Made by a program: the position numbers and the translations under genes
Part shown: positions 45,160-59,000 of the stretch, one piece after another
How the letters are laid out: every line of letters begins with the position of its first letter
How positions within the stretch are numbered: position 1 is the first letter of the stretch
Notes under the pieces: generated by a model
Told to the model about the DNA's origin: nothing
Database searches by the model: none
The model's input: only the letters and a program-made list of their open reading frames with translations
Source: Hyperoplus lanceolatus
Taxonomy: Eukaryota > Chordata > Actinopteri > Uranoscopiformes > Ammodytidae
Direction: 5' to 3'
DNA: 64,000 bases
Assembly (NCBI GenBank): GCA_026929865.2
Contig: CM049404.1
Coordinates: forward strand, 6,963,001 to 7,027,000

Positions 45160-48100
45160 TTGAAGGCAATTATCACAAGCTAGTCTTGTTTTCCCATTTT
45201 AAAAACGTGCTCTCGCTTTCTTTTCCATGAATCAATTTGGGTCATACATTGACTGGCAAGAGAGTGAAAAGCCATAAATAAGGGCAAGGCAGCCATCAAC
45301 ACTACTGTTGTCTGTCTGTGAATGGCACTTGAGACAATTATAACAATAGTGAAATGCAGCATTTAAGTGAGACCTTTAATGCTCATGCCACTGCCATTTT
45401 GTGTGCTGTCACAGCGTACATACCTTACAAATATTTACTGTAAACACCTCACCAGAGGCTATGTTCATTTCAGTTATATCAATGCAGGGAATGCTCACTA
45501 ACCTTGAGTCCTCTTAGAAGCTGGTAGAACAGGTATGTGATGATACGGTCGGTTAATCTCCTCTTCTTCATAATGTGGCCCAGATCCTGGGCTACTAAAG
45601 GCATGACTAAATAACTAGAGAAAGAGAGGCAAAACAACGTGAGAGAGAAGGAATGAATGGATGGACAGAAATCAACAGAAGGGACATTTGTGGATCATGG
45701 TCCGTTTATCTTTTGGAAATTCGATTTTTGTTTTAACAAAAGGATAAAAAAAAACTAAAAATGTGTAGTCATTTGATTTACGTTTTAAATACAAAACCAA
45801 AAGGTCTTTGTAACGGTCAGAAAGGCATGGACTAAAAAAAGGATTTGATTAGAATTTTTTCGTTATAATAATAAAATTAAAACCACTGGAAGACAGAAAC
45901 CGAAAAAACGCACGTGGCAGTTTACATTGTAAGAGCGTGTAAAGAGGACAGTGCTGTTATTGTAACAAGAACATGAAAATCAACTCCTTTTTTGTTGTCT
46001 ATCCCTGTCTGATGGTCTATCCCTGTCTGACTGTGATAAAGAAAAAAAAGGCCTCATATTTTATGAAGTTTTGTATTTTAATACGAAAAAATCAAATAAG
46101 CACTGATGTTTGTTTTGTTAATCTCCTTTTTGTGAAAGATAGATTGACCAAAAGATACATGGACCGTGGATGCATTGCTATGGTGAGGGAATACAACTGC
46201 AAAAGAAACAACAACCGAAACACAGCCGTGAACACATCTGCCCTCACACATCCCTGCTTGAACTTCTCATAGTACATGCACACACATGCACTCAGGGTCT
46301 CTCAACAAGCTGCGACAACTAGCACAAGAATGTGTTTTTTTTTTTCTGACTGCCAACTCACAAGGTTTGGAATTTGTCCAGGTTGAAGTCAGGTGTGAAG
46401 ACATCGAGAAGGCAGATCACCTTTAAGAAAAGAAAAAGACTTAGTGAAGACATTATCATAGAAACCATATCTGTTCCAAACTAATTAAAAAAAAAACCCT
46501 TGCACACATATGTAGAGCTCTACATTTACCAAGAGGTGGTCAAATGCAGGGCAGGATTGTTACTGCACTGATATCATTGTCCTTGGAATAAAGCGTGGGG
46601 GTTTACTGAATTTGGTCCATACCAAAGATTATGAATGTCAAAGGCTAAGTGATATACAGTGTTTGTATTTCCTGAAAGATTTGAACTGTAAACACTGGGT
46701 CCGCTCACAACACAACACTCCTAGCTTGTCAGTGAGCAGTGATGGCATTATGGACTCTAGTATAATGGCCAACATTGTTTGTGCAAGCTCAAAATGTATT
46801 AGCCTGAGATTTACCTGCCTGATTGAAAAGGGATCAGACAAATCCTCTGATTTATCAACCGTAAGACAGGGAGTGTGAGCAACCATTTAAAGGGTTAGTT
46901 CAGTATTATTGAAGTAGGGTTGTATGAGATATTTATGCATAGTTAGTCTGTTACCTTATGGAGATGGCGATTTTTGCCACATATATAAATGCTTCCTTCA
47001 AACATCAATGTCTTTTCAATTGCACGCTAAATGTAGGATATTTTCACTGCTGACTTATACGCTACACAGCACTAGCAGATGGCTGTTTATATTGCATTTA
47101 TTTCAAGATTGGCTATATCTTACTACACCAACTCACGTTGGTACAGTGCAGCGAATAAGCAATGCAAAAACCCTATATTTAGTGTATAATTGAACTGATA
47201 TTTACTTATTAACCAAGCATTTGTTTATTTGCAGATAGACTTTTTCTTCTGGCCCCCTCTGCAACAGTACAGTACAATGTTGACCTCTGCTACAGAGACG
47301 TTTCTTCCGAACTCCCTTGGATGATCTGACAGCCATCTCCATAAGGTAACAGACTAATTATGGATACGTACTCCATTCAACCCCACTTCAAAAGTACTGA
47401 ACTATCCCTTTTAAAAGAAAGATTTCCATCCACGCCCACTCTTTGCCAGGTGCTTACATTGTCGTGCTGTATGTGGCGCAGCAGCCTGAGTTCCCTGTAG
47501 GCACGTTTGGCGTGGATGAGCGACTGGAAAGGACGATAAAGCTTCTTGATGGCCACCTTCTCCTTGGTCTTCTGGTCAAGGGCAGAACTACGTGGGAACA
47601 ACACACAGTGACATCTGTCAAACATCTTTTTCAGGGCTGGGCGATTTGAACTCAAATCAACATTACCATTAATTGAACATTTTATCTCGATTATATTTAG
47701 TGAAAGATTATTATTTTATTTTTTTAACCCTCATTCTTCACTGACAAGGTTTTTGATAATTAAAGAGTGCATATCATTTTGATTGTTCATTTGATGAAGC
47801 ACAAATGAAAGATTTATGGTTATTTATTGAATTACAAACTGAAATCAAAGGGTCGTTTAAAAATGAAAAGGACATATTTTAGTTTCGAAGTAAAAGTAAA
47901 GTTTTCTTGAACAGTAGATAATCAATATGTTGCATTTATTGCCAACAAAGACAATTATCTTGAATATTCTCTTGTGAAAAGTGGAAAATAACTTGAATTT
48001 ATTGTAAAAAAAAGTTTTTAAATACTGCCATGTGCAAACATGTCAACAGAACACTGCTGATTGCATCAAAAGAATACATTTAAAAAAATCTAAATAATAG

Positions 48101-49220
48101 ACATGGGCAAGATTACCTTTGTTAGAGGTTTTGAATGTTGGTTTCCATTATATTTCTATTAATTGCCCAGCCCTACATATTTGGATTAATTGTGATTTAA
48201 TGCTTTAATAGTTGATTTATTATTATTGAAGACAAACAAATTGCTTGGAACAACAAGCCTTTATAAGCACAATCTGAAATGAAACACTCAAATGTCACTA
48301 TTCAGAAAGTATGTCTCCCTCTGTTATTGACCGACCCAATGTGATTCTATTAGTTTGAGCTGTCTGCCTGTAAGTGGCTTATCATTAGATTGAACTATGA
48401 CAGAGTTAGCTGGGTTTTTTTCAGCAGACATCTTTTTTTTCTGTGTTGTTGGTGGAGGAGATTCTTGTCATATTAGAGGACCTGCATTGACTTGCTGACT
48501 TTGCCCCAGGCGGACAATAGTGCTTCTGTTAGCAGATGAAAATCTATACCTCCTGGACCGAAAACAAGTAGGCGGGGATTGGAATGCTGATTTAAGGCCT
48601 AAAGTACATACCACGTAGCATATAACTATTTAGTATGTGAGGCATTTAAATATTGTTAAGTGAACAACAAGAAATGAAGCACATTTGACCATTTACAAAA
48701 CAGCATTCCTATGTTATCTGGCATTATATCATTTTCCAAGTGGTCCTATACTATTGAAATAATCATGTATTTACTGTTAGTGGGTCTAATTGTAATATTA
48801 AATGATTATGTAAAATGAAACACTTAAATGTCGCTATTCTCCTGAATGGATGCCTTTGAGGGTTAAAGGGGGGGGTTTTTCTTTTTTAATTTCAGTATTT
48901 CATAATAGGCCTAGTGCTTATAAACATGTCATGATTTAAAATGGGTGAACTATTTGTAATATCACATGACTTAAACACACAACATACGAAACACAACTGA
49001 CACGCACTACTGCTGCAGTTTCCTCGTCAGTGTAGCGGGGGGTCGTGTGCCCCATTTCTGGGTAAAAAAAAAACACAACAACTTACCAAACGGTCCCGTA
49101 AGCTCCAGAGCCGATGGAGCGCAGCGCGGTGTACCTCTCCGGGACGTCCCAGGTGGTTTTCTGGATCTCCTGTCTGTGGTAACCCGGACGGACGGGAGAG
49201 TCCTTCAGTGGAGAATCCAT
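38460..49220 (-). CDS. mapk13: p38-class mitogen-activated protein kinase, gamma/delta type (probably mapk13), complete
   Basis: Ser/Thr kinase of the p38 stress pathway, activated by MKK3/6 phosphorylation. Twelve coding exons: 49087-49220, 47458-47587, 46362-46420, 45503-45614, 45034-45063, 44641-44688, 44402-44516, 44186-44257, 42028-42107, 41821-41899, 39678-39851, 38460-38521; total 1095 nt, 364 codons, the usual p38 length. The start is supported by an in-frame TAA five codons upstream. Visible: glycine loop [12 protein letters not shown] lysine in [34 protein letters not shown] in [12 protein letters not shown], dual phosphorylation site TGY in [17 protein letters not shown]-lobe [25 protein letters not shown] and FYLVMP-type residues favour p38 gamma/delta over alpha/beta; the choice of mapk13 over mapk12 is inferred. 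The C-terminus ...SITAM could be a PDZ ligand. Exon 9 ends in a GC donor. It lies about 3.9 kb downstream of the plexin gene, same strand. Confidence 0.93.
38697..38827. mobile_element. 131-bp MITE
   Basis: Short inverted ends TAGCCTCGTTCGACTTGGAG and 'catctcaaacgaggcta'; the inner part repeats 'gtcttgctgagc' and its approximate complement. It lies in the last p38 intron. No coding capacity. Confidence 0.65.
39254..39511. mobile_element. TTAA-type MITE, family copy 1
   Basis: Ends 'aaaaggtgaggtaagggatt' then 'ctggagaa', and 'ctccagaatcgcttacccca' then 'ccttttag', imperfect inverted repeats. Same family as the copies at 59592-59868 and near 60880-61106. Located in the last p38 intron. Confidence 0.65.
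40012..41503 (+). mobile_element. fold-back Tc1 transposon in p38 intron 10
   Basis: Bounded by CAGTCCCCTCCATAAGTAT and its complement, with TA at 40010-40011 and 41504-41505. The left arm 40012-40672 is an inverted copy of the right arm 40855-41503, including coding sequence. Both arms encode Tc1 transposase text such as [15 protein letters not shown] and IMQQDNDPK, on opposite strands. The spacer 40673-40854 carries [20 protein letters not shown] and [18 protein letters not shown]. The 5' part of the transposase gene is missing and replaced by a second, inverted 3' end. Arms of about 650 bp could form a large hairpin in the p38 pre-mRNA. Confidence 0.88.
42240..43228 (+). mobile_element. 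L1-type LINE ORF2 3' fragment in p38 intron 8
   Basis: The plus frame 42250-42831 reads [39 protein letters not shown], then [20 protein letters not shown] (Cys/His segment) and [17 protein letters not shown], the C-terminal region of an L1-type ORF2 protein. A 3' untranslated tail ends in an A-rich run near 43200-43228. The reverse transcriptase and endonuclease are absent. It is antisense to the kinase gene. Confidence 0.75.
43405..43945. mobile_element. MITE-like element in p38 intron 8
   Basis: Inverted ends CTGGAAATCCAGACC and GGTCTGGATTTCCAG. Outer sequences GGTTCTTC and AGTTCTTC may be an 8-bp duplication with one change, displaced by 3 nt on the right. No coding region. Confidence 0.6.
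44260..44332. repeat. (GA)n microsatellite abutting a splice acceptor
   Basis: About 36 GA units. On the p38 sense strand it is (CT)n and runs straight into the CAG acceptor of coding exon 8 (first base 44257), so it serves as the polypyrimidine tract. Confidence 0.92.
45109..45156. repeat. (AC)n microsatellite
   Basis: About 24 CA units in the p38 intron between coding exons 4 and 5. Confidence 0.92.
47633..48174. mobile_element. MITE with ends CAGGGCTGGGCGATT / TTGCCCAGCCCTA
   Basis: Starts CAGGGCTGGGCGATTTGAAC just left of coding exon 2 of the kinase (in intron 1) and ends ATTAATTGCCCAGCCCTA. AT-rich interior without coding frame. A related left end occurs at 63823. No exact target duplication was found. 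Confidence 0.7.
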
Positions 49221-49400
49221 AGCGCTTGTAGGTTACTTGCTTCAAATCAAAGCCGTGTTTGACGTCCGAAAAGCCCCGCAACAGTCTCGGAATGTCCGCA
49301 GCCTGACAGGTGAGAACCAGCAGGTAGGAGGTAAGGTAAGGGCAGTTAAAGAAACGCCCCCCCTCACGTCTCTCCACAGCCTGCCCCCGCCCATTCGACA
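49221..49400 (-). promoter_or_regulatory. 5' untranslated and probable promoter-proximal region of the p38 gene
   Basis: The sequence upstream of the start codon is more GC- and CpG-rich than its surroundings, with G-rich stretches on the sense strand (complement of 'aacgccccccctcacg' and 'cctgcccccgcccattcg'). Transcription probably begins here; no TATA box was identified. This is inference from position and composition. Confidence 0.35.
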
Positions 49401-49734
49401 CATGACGACGGAGCTGTCAGTCCCACAAACTAACACACACTTCACCTTGGGGCATTTACAGTGGGCATTTACAGTGGTTACAAGGTGAGTTGTACTAGCG
49501 CTTCGACACAATGACATGCCATCGGAGGAATGTTTGGTTAACTAAAGCTACTTAGACAATGTAAAATTAAATTAGCACATTGAGAATGTAGGCCTATACT
49601 ATTGTGATGTGAAATTATAACTGAATATACAAATAAGTCAAATGCCACTGAGTTTATTGCAGAAAACTAAAAAGTGCCAATCCATGTTTGTGGAGCTGTT
49701 GTAAGACCGAAGGAGCAGGAAGTGTGTATGTTTG

Positions 49735-49735
<1 letters not shown>

Positions 49736-49772
<37 letters not shown>
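49736..49772. repeat. (GT)n microsatellite
   Basis: About 18 GT units between the two genes. Confidence 0.92.
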
Positions 49773-49776
<4 letters not shown>

Positions 49777-50247
49777 ACTGCAGGGTGCCATCATAACATG
49801 GATGTCCATCACTAGGTTAGTAGGCTAGACATATCAGTTGATGAAAGTGGTTAACACCTTTAGCATATTGCTTTACTGCTGAAACGTCATACTAACATCA
49901 TATTTAATTTGATCAAAAACCCTGCAGACGTGATATGGAGTGGAGGCAGCTAGTTGATTCTTCTTCTTCTTGATACCAGCATTGTTAGTTCTTCAGAGCG
50001 CATACATATCATGGTTTTATTGTTGTTAGGAGAAACATGACAGATCAGCCTCTGACCAATCAGGAGAAGACAACTACACATAAATAACCCAAGTTCACAC
50101 ACATTTTCAAATAGTATACTTGCTAACACATGCGTGCGCAAACACACACACACACACTCTCTCTCTCTCTCTGACCTTCAGTTTGGCCTCTCAGACCCAT
50201 ACCTCTGTGGAATCATGACTTGCATTAATTTGCTGTTCTGCTGCTAA

Positions 50248-50367
<120 letters not shown>

Positions 50368-51170
50368 ACTTTTGTCCCTAGTTCAGCTCTTAACACTTTC
50401 AAGGGTGGCTGGATTTCACCAACTTTAGAATTCAACACCCTCCGGCCACATGAACAACCAAACACAGTCACATAACATTCACATTATCCATACTCATCTC
50501 ATCTCCAGGTGAGCGTAACAGGTGCTCAAACTCCCAGATTTACAGTCCACTGATGTATGGGATATGGAGATCCCATCCTGGATCTCTGATGACGGAAAGT
50601 AGTTCATTTGCTAGTTGACAAAAAACACATGAGTGCACACATCAGTGCCAACAAACAGAGATAGCCCGGGAGCTGCTCTTTACTTTAATTCCTTCCTTTT
50701 TTCTTTTTGCCAATGACAAAAGTGCAAGCGGACCGTCATCGTTAAGCAACAGTAATTATGTCGGTAGCATACAGTATATACCGTAGCCTTGTTTTGACCC
50801 TTTCAAAGCTTGAGAAGGCTCTTTAAGTTTATATATGTTTTTCTTAATTAAGAATAACACATATTCATCTAATGACTTCCAGCAAAGTGTAGGAGAAACA
50901 TTTACAGACCAACTCTAAAGTGAACACATGCACGCTCAGAGCAGCAACCACCATCAAAACCAGACCAAGACTCTGCATCTAAAACAACATTATAGCTTAC
51001 TAAAAAATGTAATAAAATCAGTAACACTTTACAATATTTGCTTACAATATAGTCCATTGGAGTTTTGTCTTTGTGGACGTGACCTGAAACTTCAAAAAAA
51101 CTAAACGATGTATCCGTTCTCAAAGGAAGCGGACTATTGAGGAAGGACGAGCTTTCATTTACACTGGGAC

Positions 51171-53083
51171 TTTATTGCATCACATTAAGTTGTTGTTAGG
51201 TTTATCAGTTAGAGAGCAGTATGTATCTACAGGAATATGGTCAAACATCAGAATGGAGTTATACACACACACAACTAATTCACAAGCAACACTAATGTGC
51301 AACAGTAAAAGAAAATAAGTTTTTTTTTTGTGTTGTTGGGATGTACAAAGTAATCATTTGCAAAGTTAAAATTTCTATTTCTTTTCTAAATTGGATGAAA
51401 ATACAGAATGAGAAATTGAAACTGTCAACATAATTGTGAGACGGCTGAGAGTAGATCAACAGATATAAGAAAAGCATCAAGGTAAAACATAAAACAATTA
51501 TTTCCTTAAAAAAAATCATGGACTATCTGTTTGGGAGAGGTATAACCCCTATCATTTTATACGTCAGGAAAATATTAACCAACAACATATGCAATAAAAT
51601 AAATAAGAAAATAAATTAAATTGGAAAAAAAAAAAAAATTGGAAAAAGACTTTCAAGTGTGGAATCACAGAGCAAGAGCCAGCACAGGCACCTGCTTTCA
51701 TTAATCATTTTTGTCTGATTTGAAATCTAGAGAGAAGTGCTAAGTATTTCTAAAAGATAGAGAGGTTAAACATTTCTCTGAAGTAACACTTTAAAATGGT
51801 GGCATTCGCTTTTGACACCAAAAACATAATTAATGAAAATTAAAGCTTAAAATCCAGGCACAGGATAACCAGGAGCAATCTTTCTTAAATAGCGGCGACA
51901 GCAGTTCCAATGGAAAGGTATGAGCCATTTTTAAAATACCAAAATGTACAAGTGGAGCTTAATCAATTGCCGCCATATCCTCTTAGTCAATAGGGGAGAA
52001 GATAAGAATTCATTTAGCAATGGCCGATCGCTTTATTTCAATGCGTTACTACAGAAAACAGTAGTGCAATAATGGCTTTCCTCAAGTTAGAATTATGACT
52101 GTCATGTTTTTTTTTACTTAGGGACGGTTAAGTTAAAGACTTAGGTTTAAGTAGCTCTGCCACATATTTTGGGAAATACACATAAAAAAAACTGATATCA
52201 ACATTTGCAAAACATTCCCCAAGCAAAAAAGCAACATTCACAACAGCAGTAGGACAATGCTAATCTTCTGAACACAATCAAATCAACACTTTCCTTTTTA
52301 CAAAATACTGGGTTTTAAAAGTTCAAACTACAAGAAGGCAGCATCTATCAGAAAAACATGGAAGCTCACAAAAATGCAAACCTGCAAGCCTGTCCTGGGA
52401 AAAAGAACAACAGCCTGTTCCATATCAGCTAATGCCTCCTATAGAGTAAGACTTGGAAAGAATGATTTCAGGGAAGCTGAAAGGCAGATTGAAAAAAAAA
52501 AAAAAAACTCCTTTAAAAAAAATTACGAGTGGTTGGCTCAGGTCTCCACAAGCACTTCTTCCGACAGTGTCATTGTCTTGTTTGTCCTTTTACGTAAGAC
52601 CTCTTGTGTTAAAATCAACAGTTGTCCACATTAAAGTCCTCCTCCTTCACTTTTTCAGACTAATCACTTGTCGCTGCAAAACGTGTGGGAATGCCGTGTG
52701 TAGAAATACGTAGGTGGAGTCACAGGAAAAACAGAAAAATAAATCTCTTTTCATCTCATTTCTCCTTCTAGTTTTAAAAATTCAACACTGGACACCATTG
52801 AAAAGGACATTCCTTTTGTTCGGAAGTGCTTCATCAGTGGCCCTGTTATTCCCAGTGTGTGGAAATGGAAAGGGGGGGGGCATGGCCAATGTCAGTGATG
52901 GCTCTTGATATGAAATCAGTCTGTCAAAACTATGCGCCAAAAGTGTTCCTTTGTCCTCCTATGTCTTCAAAAAAGAAATAAACACATTATCTTCCTTTTC
53001 TGGAGATAGAAAGCCCCTTGTCCAATCATTGTCCTCTGCTCTAAGTCAATGGGGAGATAGATCTATGTTGGTTCCTTTCTGGG
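51171..53083 (-). other. probable 3' untranslated region of the plexin gene
   Basis: No transposon is visible for about 1.9 kb after the plexin stop. Minus-strand AATAAA signals occur at 52032-52037 and 51171-51176, so the untranslated region could be about 1.05 or 1.9 kb. The extent is inference. Confidence 0.45.
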
Positions 53084-56000
53084 TCATAGGTCTGTGACTT
53101 TGTTTTCTACGGCCGCAGCGACCTGTTGCAGCCTGTAACCCAGCTGCATCTTCTGGGCCGTGCAGTCCTCCTCCAAGGCCGTAATGATCTGTTGGAGGAG
53201 AGTGGGAGTAGAGATATTTGATCTGACAATGGTCATTAAAGGTGCACTATGCAATTTCAGGGAAAGGGGGATTTTTTTTTACATTTGCAGAGCCTGCAGT
53301 CAGCTTACAAAACATATTCACGTGTAATTCTTAGTGTTATAAAGCGTAAGACTAGACTATGTCTGTAAAGCAAACTGTGGGGCCCTGCTGCTGTACTGTC
53401 GGCGCACCAAGATATATAGACTTTTTCTTCCTGGGGTTATCACTCGACACATAATTGCATCTTACGGTTATACTTAAATTTTTCTTCATATTCCTTCAAA
53501 TGGTTTGCTCCATACAAAATCAATAAAACGTTTTTAAACTTGAACTGTATAGAAAATACTATACATTCACCATGAGAGGGCACAGTTGAAATGGTGAGTG
53601 ATTAGCCAACTAAAAACTGAAGATATAGGCTATGAAACATATAAAAAAAAATATGTTGTCATCGACTTCTCTTCCATTATACTGCATGTACGTGTGGTAC
53701 AGTGTGTCAGTCATACTCACTTGATCGTAGTATTTGTTGATGTACTTGTACAGCTCATGTAACGCCACCATGCAGTTGACTTCAGCAGTATAATTCTGTT
53801 GAGGGGAGAGTACAAACAGAGAGTCAGAGGGTGGAGGGTGTTGATCATATCTATTTTCTACTAAATGGAATCAAGCAAAGCGTTTTTTTAACATACTCGA
53901 GAGAGTTCTGCTAGAGCGGAGTTCATCTCCTGGTCACTGGCAGAGATGGTCTGACGGATGTCTCCATAATATCTGGAGGGAAAGGAGCAATGAGACATAG
54001 GACAAAGTTATGTATAATAAAAATAGCTTAGTTTAATATAGCCTCTTTCAAGAAAAAGAAAGAAAATGATTGCTGAATAATTACAAATCAATAGCGAATA
54101 GTGATACCATTTGTATTTGAATTTTTTCTTAATTTTTTTAAATTATTTTATTCTATAAAGGAAACACACAATGTGGAATTTTATGGAATTTGATGTCTTA
54201 ACCCATTGATGACGGCTGCTGCACGATGCCACATTGGCTCTCCTGCCTGATGCTGCGTCGCGCAGCATTATTACTTTATCTAATTTTCATGGCATTCCCA
54301 GCATAGAATGCACTGTCATTGGTTCAAATACACAAGAGGTGGGTTCTGTTGATTTTTTTAAGACCACGTGACCACCCAAAAGTTGTGTGGTTTGCCGAAA
54401 ATCACGTCAATCAAAAAAATAAAAAATAAAAAAATAAAACAAAATAATAATAAAAATACGCCGGCTATGTCGACGACGGAACAGTTAGTGGCGTTTGGTG
54501 CGCAGAATCAAGGTCTACTATAGACTACTGACGAAAATCACACAACACATTGCATCTATTTATTAACAATATTTAATAATTTTCTAATTAATCTAATTTT
54601 GACGATTTTTAGAAATATTTGTTGGTTTGTAAGCGCTAAGGGAGCATGTTTAAATAAAACCTGTGAACCTTAACTTTTAAATGTATTTTATTTCATGTTT
54701 CTATGTGCTACACAGGCTTAGATATTAAGGTTTTGGTAGACTTGACAATTCGTACTATTTTTTCAGAAAACCCTCAGGCATTAAGGACATGCATCCTAGA
54801 TTGCCATAGTCATCAATGGGTTAAGTAAAGATGGGAGGACATGTGTTTTAATTGCAAGTTGTGATAGCTTGGGTCAAGCATCTGTCCTGTTCTTACCTCT
54901 CCACCATCTGCTTGTAGCGCGGGATGTCTCTGGCGTACAGCAGCTTGTTGATGGGAGAGTCCTGGAATGACAACATGGACAAACGTGTTCTGAATATAGA
55001 ACGAGACAGGTCATACACAGCTTTCTTTTAAAGATGATTTTTTTTGGGGAATTTTCCATGCTTAATTGATAGTGCGGAGAGACAGAGTTGAGCCCACCTC
55101 AATCTAAACAGAGATGTTTAGTAGATGAGGTTCAGCTCTATGCTCAGGTTCTTATGTCACACATTTTGAACCAATCACAGCAGTTCTCTTCCCAAACGTT
55201 CTATAAATACAATGACTGTTGCCATGGAGACTGTTTGATAGGGACCACACTGTCCTGTCAAACCATCTAGACTGTAAGAAAAAACGTGTTTCTACAACTA
55301 CATCCCATTTTAAACTACTGCTATCTGGTCGTCGTTTCTGCGTACCCCTTATGACCAAGAACAGATCCAAATTCTCTTTTGTACCACAAGCCATAAAAGC
55401 CTTAAATCAGTCAAAATAAGCTAGATGTCCAGCTGGCCTGGTCATGTCCAAAGGTGTATAGTGCATTGTAGTGTGTAATGTATGTTCTTCATGGTATGTC
55501 TGTCAGTGTCTGATGTATGGACTATCTGTTTGTGTCATTTGTCTGATGTCATGTCATGAAGTGCGACTGTGCCGCAAACCCAACTGCCCCACGGGGACAA
55601 TAAAGTTTTCTACTACTACTACTACTACTTAATATTCATGAACATTTCTTTTCAATCAGATTTGTTTTGAGACTCTCAACTTTGATATCATGTATTGACT
55701 TTGTTTGACTATTTTCGAGCAGGTTTTTCCAGAGGCTTTTTGAAGTGCCTGTCTCACCCGTCCCAGCTTGTGGTCGGCGATGGTGCAGGAGTCCATGAAG
55801 GTCTGGGCGATGACAGACAGCACGGCGTCCACGTGGTCGGAGGTCTGCACGTCAAAGATGAACTGAGGGTTCTTCAGGATGTTGATCCAGAAGCGCAGCG
55901 GTAAACTGTACGGCAGGGGACAAGACAGTTGAACAATGGTGATCCACTGTTTAAAAGTGTGTATGGAGACGGGATACATTTAAATATCAGAGAAAAAATT

Positions 56001-59000
56001 AGATGCTTCATTGAAACTACTGTTTTTCGGAAGCACTGGATCCGATGGCTGCAATTTACTTATTGGATTTTGGACTGACAACTCCTTAGCATGTACCAAT
56101 TCCACCGCCTGTTTTTACATTCATTTCTTAATTACTTTAAATATGAAAGAACATTTAGGCATTTATTACAATAGGTCCATGGTCGAACCAAATTGCACTA
56201 TTTTGAAAGGACACGTTGCAGCTTCCTGGGCTTGGTGCCGCCCAAGACGATTGTGATTGGTTTAAAGAAATGCCCAGTTTTCCCCCCAATCCCTGAAACG
56301 ATATAGCCTCCAGCCTCCAGACCATACTAATACTAGCTGTAGTTTGGTCTGGCTGTGCAAGTCTAAATGAAATCTAATAATGTAATGTCTTCAGTCAGTG
56401 GATGCTGGTTTTTATTGAGCGTTGGTGGGTGCTCTTGTGTTAGTGGATACCAGCTTACCTGTTGGTCTTCCAGATGTGGATGGTCTCTGGGTCTGTGATG
56501 TTGTGCTGCAGAGCCTGCTCGTCCAACAGGTCAAAGAAATACTTGACAGCCAGAGGGACAGGCCGACTGGTGCTCAGGATGGCCGTGAATAGATCGTCTA
56601 CAAACTTCTGCAGTGTGCCCTAAGACGGAAGGGAGGGGCAGAGATGTACATGTGTAAAGGACCGTTTTAAAAGTTCCTGGTAGGAGGTTTAAAGAAGGAG
56701 AGCTGTGAGGATAGAAAGACTTGTTTTGTCCTGGACATTTTACATTGTTAATTATAAGAATGTATAATTTGTTTGGCCTGGTAGTTTTTGTTTTGGTGAA
56801 ATCATTTTGTAAATCACAGTATTGGAAGCATCCAAAATTAAACTAGGATGTTTGGCAACGCTGTTTTAATGCTATGTTTAAGAGCATTTGAGAAATACTG
56901 TTTTTTTAAGAAAATTAAATGTTTACAGCAGGGGCTAATAATCCTTTCCTCAAGTGTACATGCATTTGACTATGCTGAATCCATTTCCTATCAGTTTCTC
57001 ATCTTTGCTGCTGAATCTTATAATACATTGTGTATATTTCACCCTCACTAGTCATCTTTACAATTGCTATTGTGTTTTTTTACACATTTTTATTTTTATT
57101 GTGTATAATTGGTCGGTTTTTGTTGGTAATTTCATTCTATTCTGATGCCAAATGAATAATTAAGTCTAATGTTTGTCTGTTTGACACTGTCCGTCGGAAA
57201 AATGGTATATATATACAGTATCTCACAAAAGTGAGTACACCCCTCACATTTCTTCACATTTTACTTTATATCTTTCCATGGGACAACACTGAAGAAATGA
57301 CACTTTGATACAATGTAAAGTATTCAGTGTACAGCTTGTATAACAGTGTAAATTTACTGTCCCCTCAAAATAACTCGACACACAGCCATTAATGTCTAAA
57401 CTGCTGGCAACAAAAGTGAGTACACCCCTTAGAAAAGATGTCCAAATTGGGCCCAAAGTGTCAATATTTTGTTTTGCCATCATTATTTTCTAGCACTGCC
57501 TTAACCCTCTTGGGCATGTAGTTCACTAGAGCTTCACAGGTTGCAACTGGAACCCTCTTCCACCCATTTATGACAGCATCACAGAGCTGGTGGATATTAA
57601 AGACCTTGCGCTCCTCCACCTTCTGTTTGAGGATGCCCCAAAGATGCTCAATAGGGTTTAGGTCTGGAGACATGCTTGGCCAGGCCATAACCTTTACCCT
57701 CAGCTTTTTAGCAAGCCACTGGTCGTCTTGGAGGTGTGTTTGGGGTCGTTATCATGTTGCAATACCACCCTGCGGCCCAGTTTACGAAGGTTGAGTGCAC
57801 GTGGTCAGCGTCGTACACAGAGGTTGGCTTTGGAAAATAGACGTATGAGTGCTGCCAGCATTGCTGAAGGGCTTGAAGGGGTCGGGGGTCAACCTGTCAG
57901 TGCTCAGACCATACGCCGCACTCTGCATCATACTGGTCTACATGGCTGTCATCCCAGAAGGAAGCCTATTCTAAAGATGATGCACAAGAAACCCCACAAA
58001 AAGTTTGCTGAAGACAAACAGACTACGGACATGGATTACTGCAACCATGTCCTGTGGTCTGATGAGACCAAGATACATTTATTTGGTTCAGATGGTGTTA
58101 AGAGTGTGGAGCGGCAACCAGGTGAGGAGTACAAAGACAAGTGTGTCTTGCCTATAGTCAAGCATGGTGGTTGGAGTGTCATGGTCTGGGCTGCATGAGT
58201 GCTGCCAGCACTGGGGATCTACAGTTCATTGAATTCTAACATGTACTGTGACATACTGAAGCAGAGCATGATCCCCTCCCTTCATAAACTGGGCCGCAGG
58301 GCGTACTGCAACATGATAACGACCCCAAACACACCTCCGAACGACCACTGGCTTGCTAAAGAAGCTGAGGGTAAAGGTTATGGACTGGCCAAGCATGTCT
58401 CCAGTCTTAAACCCTATTGAGCATCTTTGGGGCATCCTCAAACGGGAGATGGAGGAGCGCAAGGACTCTAATATCCACCAGCTCCTTGATGTCGCATGAA
58501 TGGGTAGAAGAGGGTTCCAGTGGCAACCTGTGAAGCTCTAGTGAACTACATGCCCAAGAGGGTTAAGGCAGTGCTAGAAAATAATGATGGCAAAACAAAA
58601 TATTGACACTTTGGGCCCAATTTGGACATCTTTTCTAAGGGGTGTACTCACTTTTGTTGCCAGCAGTTTAGACATTAATGGCTGTGTGTCGAGTTATTTT
58701 GAGGGGACAGTAAATTTACACTGTTATACAAGCTGTACACTGATTACTTTACATTGTATCAAAGTGTCATTTATTCAGTGTTGTCGCATGGAAAGATATA
58801 AAGAAAAATGTGAAGAAATGTGAGGGGTGTACTCACTTTTGTGAGATACTGTATATATATATATATTATTTTACATATATACATAAGTAAAAAAAAATTA
58901 CAATAAAGAACCTTGAACCTATATACAGTTCATTAATAAGAGCTAGCGAGACTTGTTGTACCTTCATGGAGAGCAGTCTTGTGAGGTAGATCTCTGGGAT

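Noticed and set aside
38460..49220. Assignment of the kinase to p38 alpha or beta (MAPK14/MAPK11)
   Set aside because: It has [12 protein letters not shown], where alpha/beta forms have [12 protein letters not shown], and [10 protein letters not shown] rather than DLKPSN.
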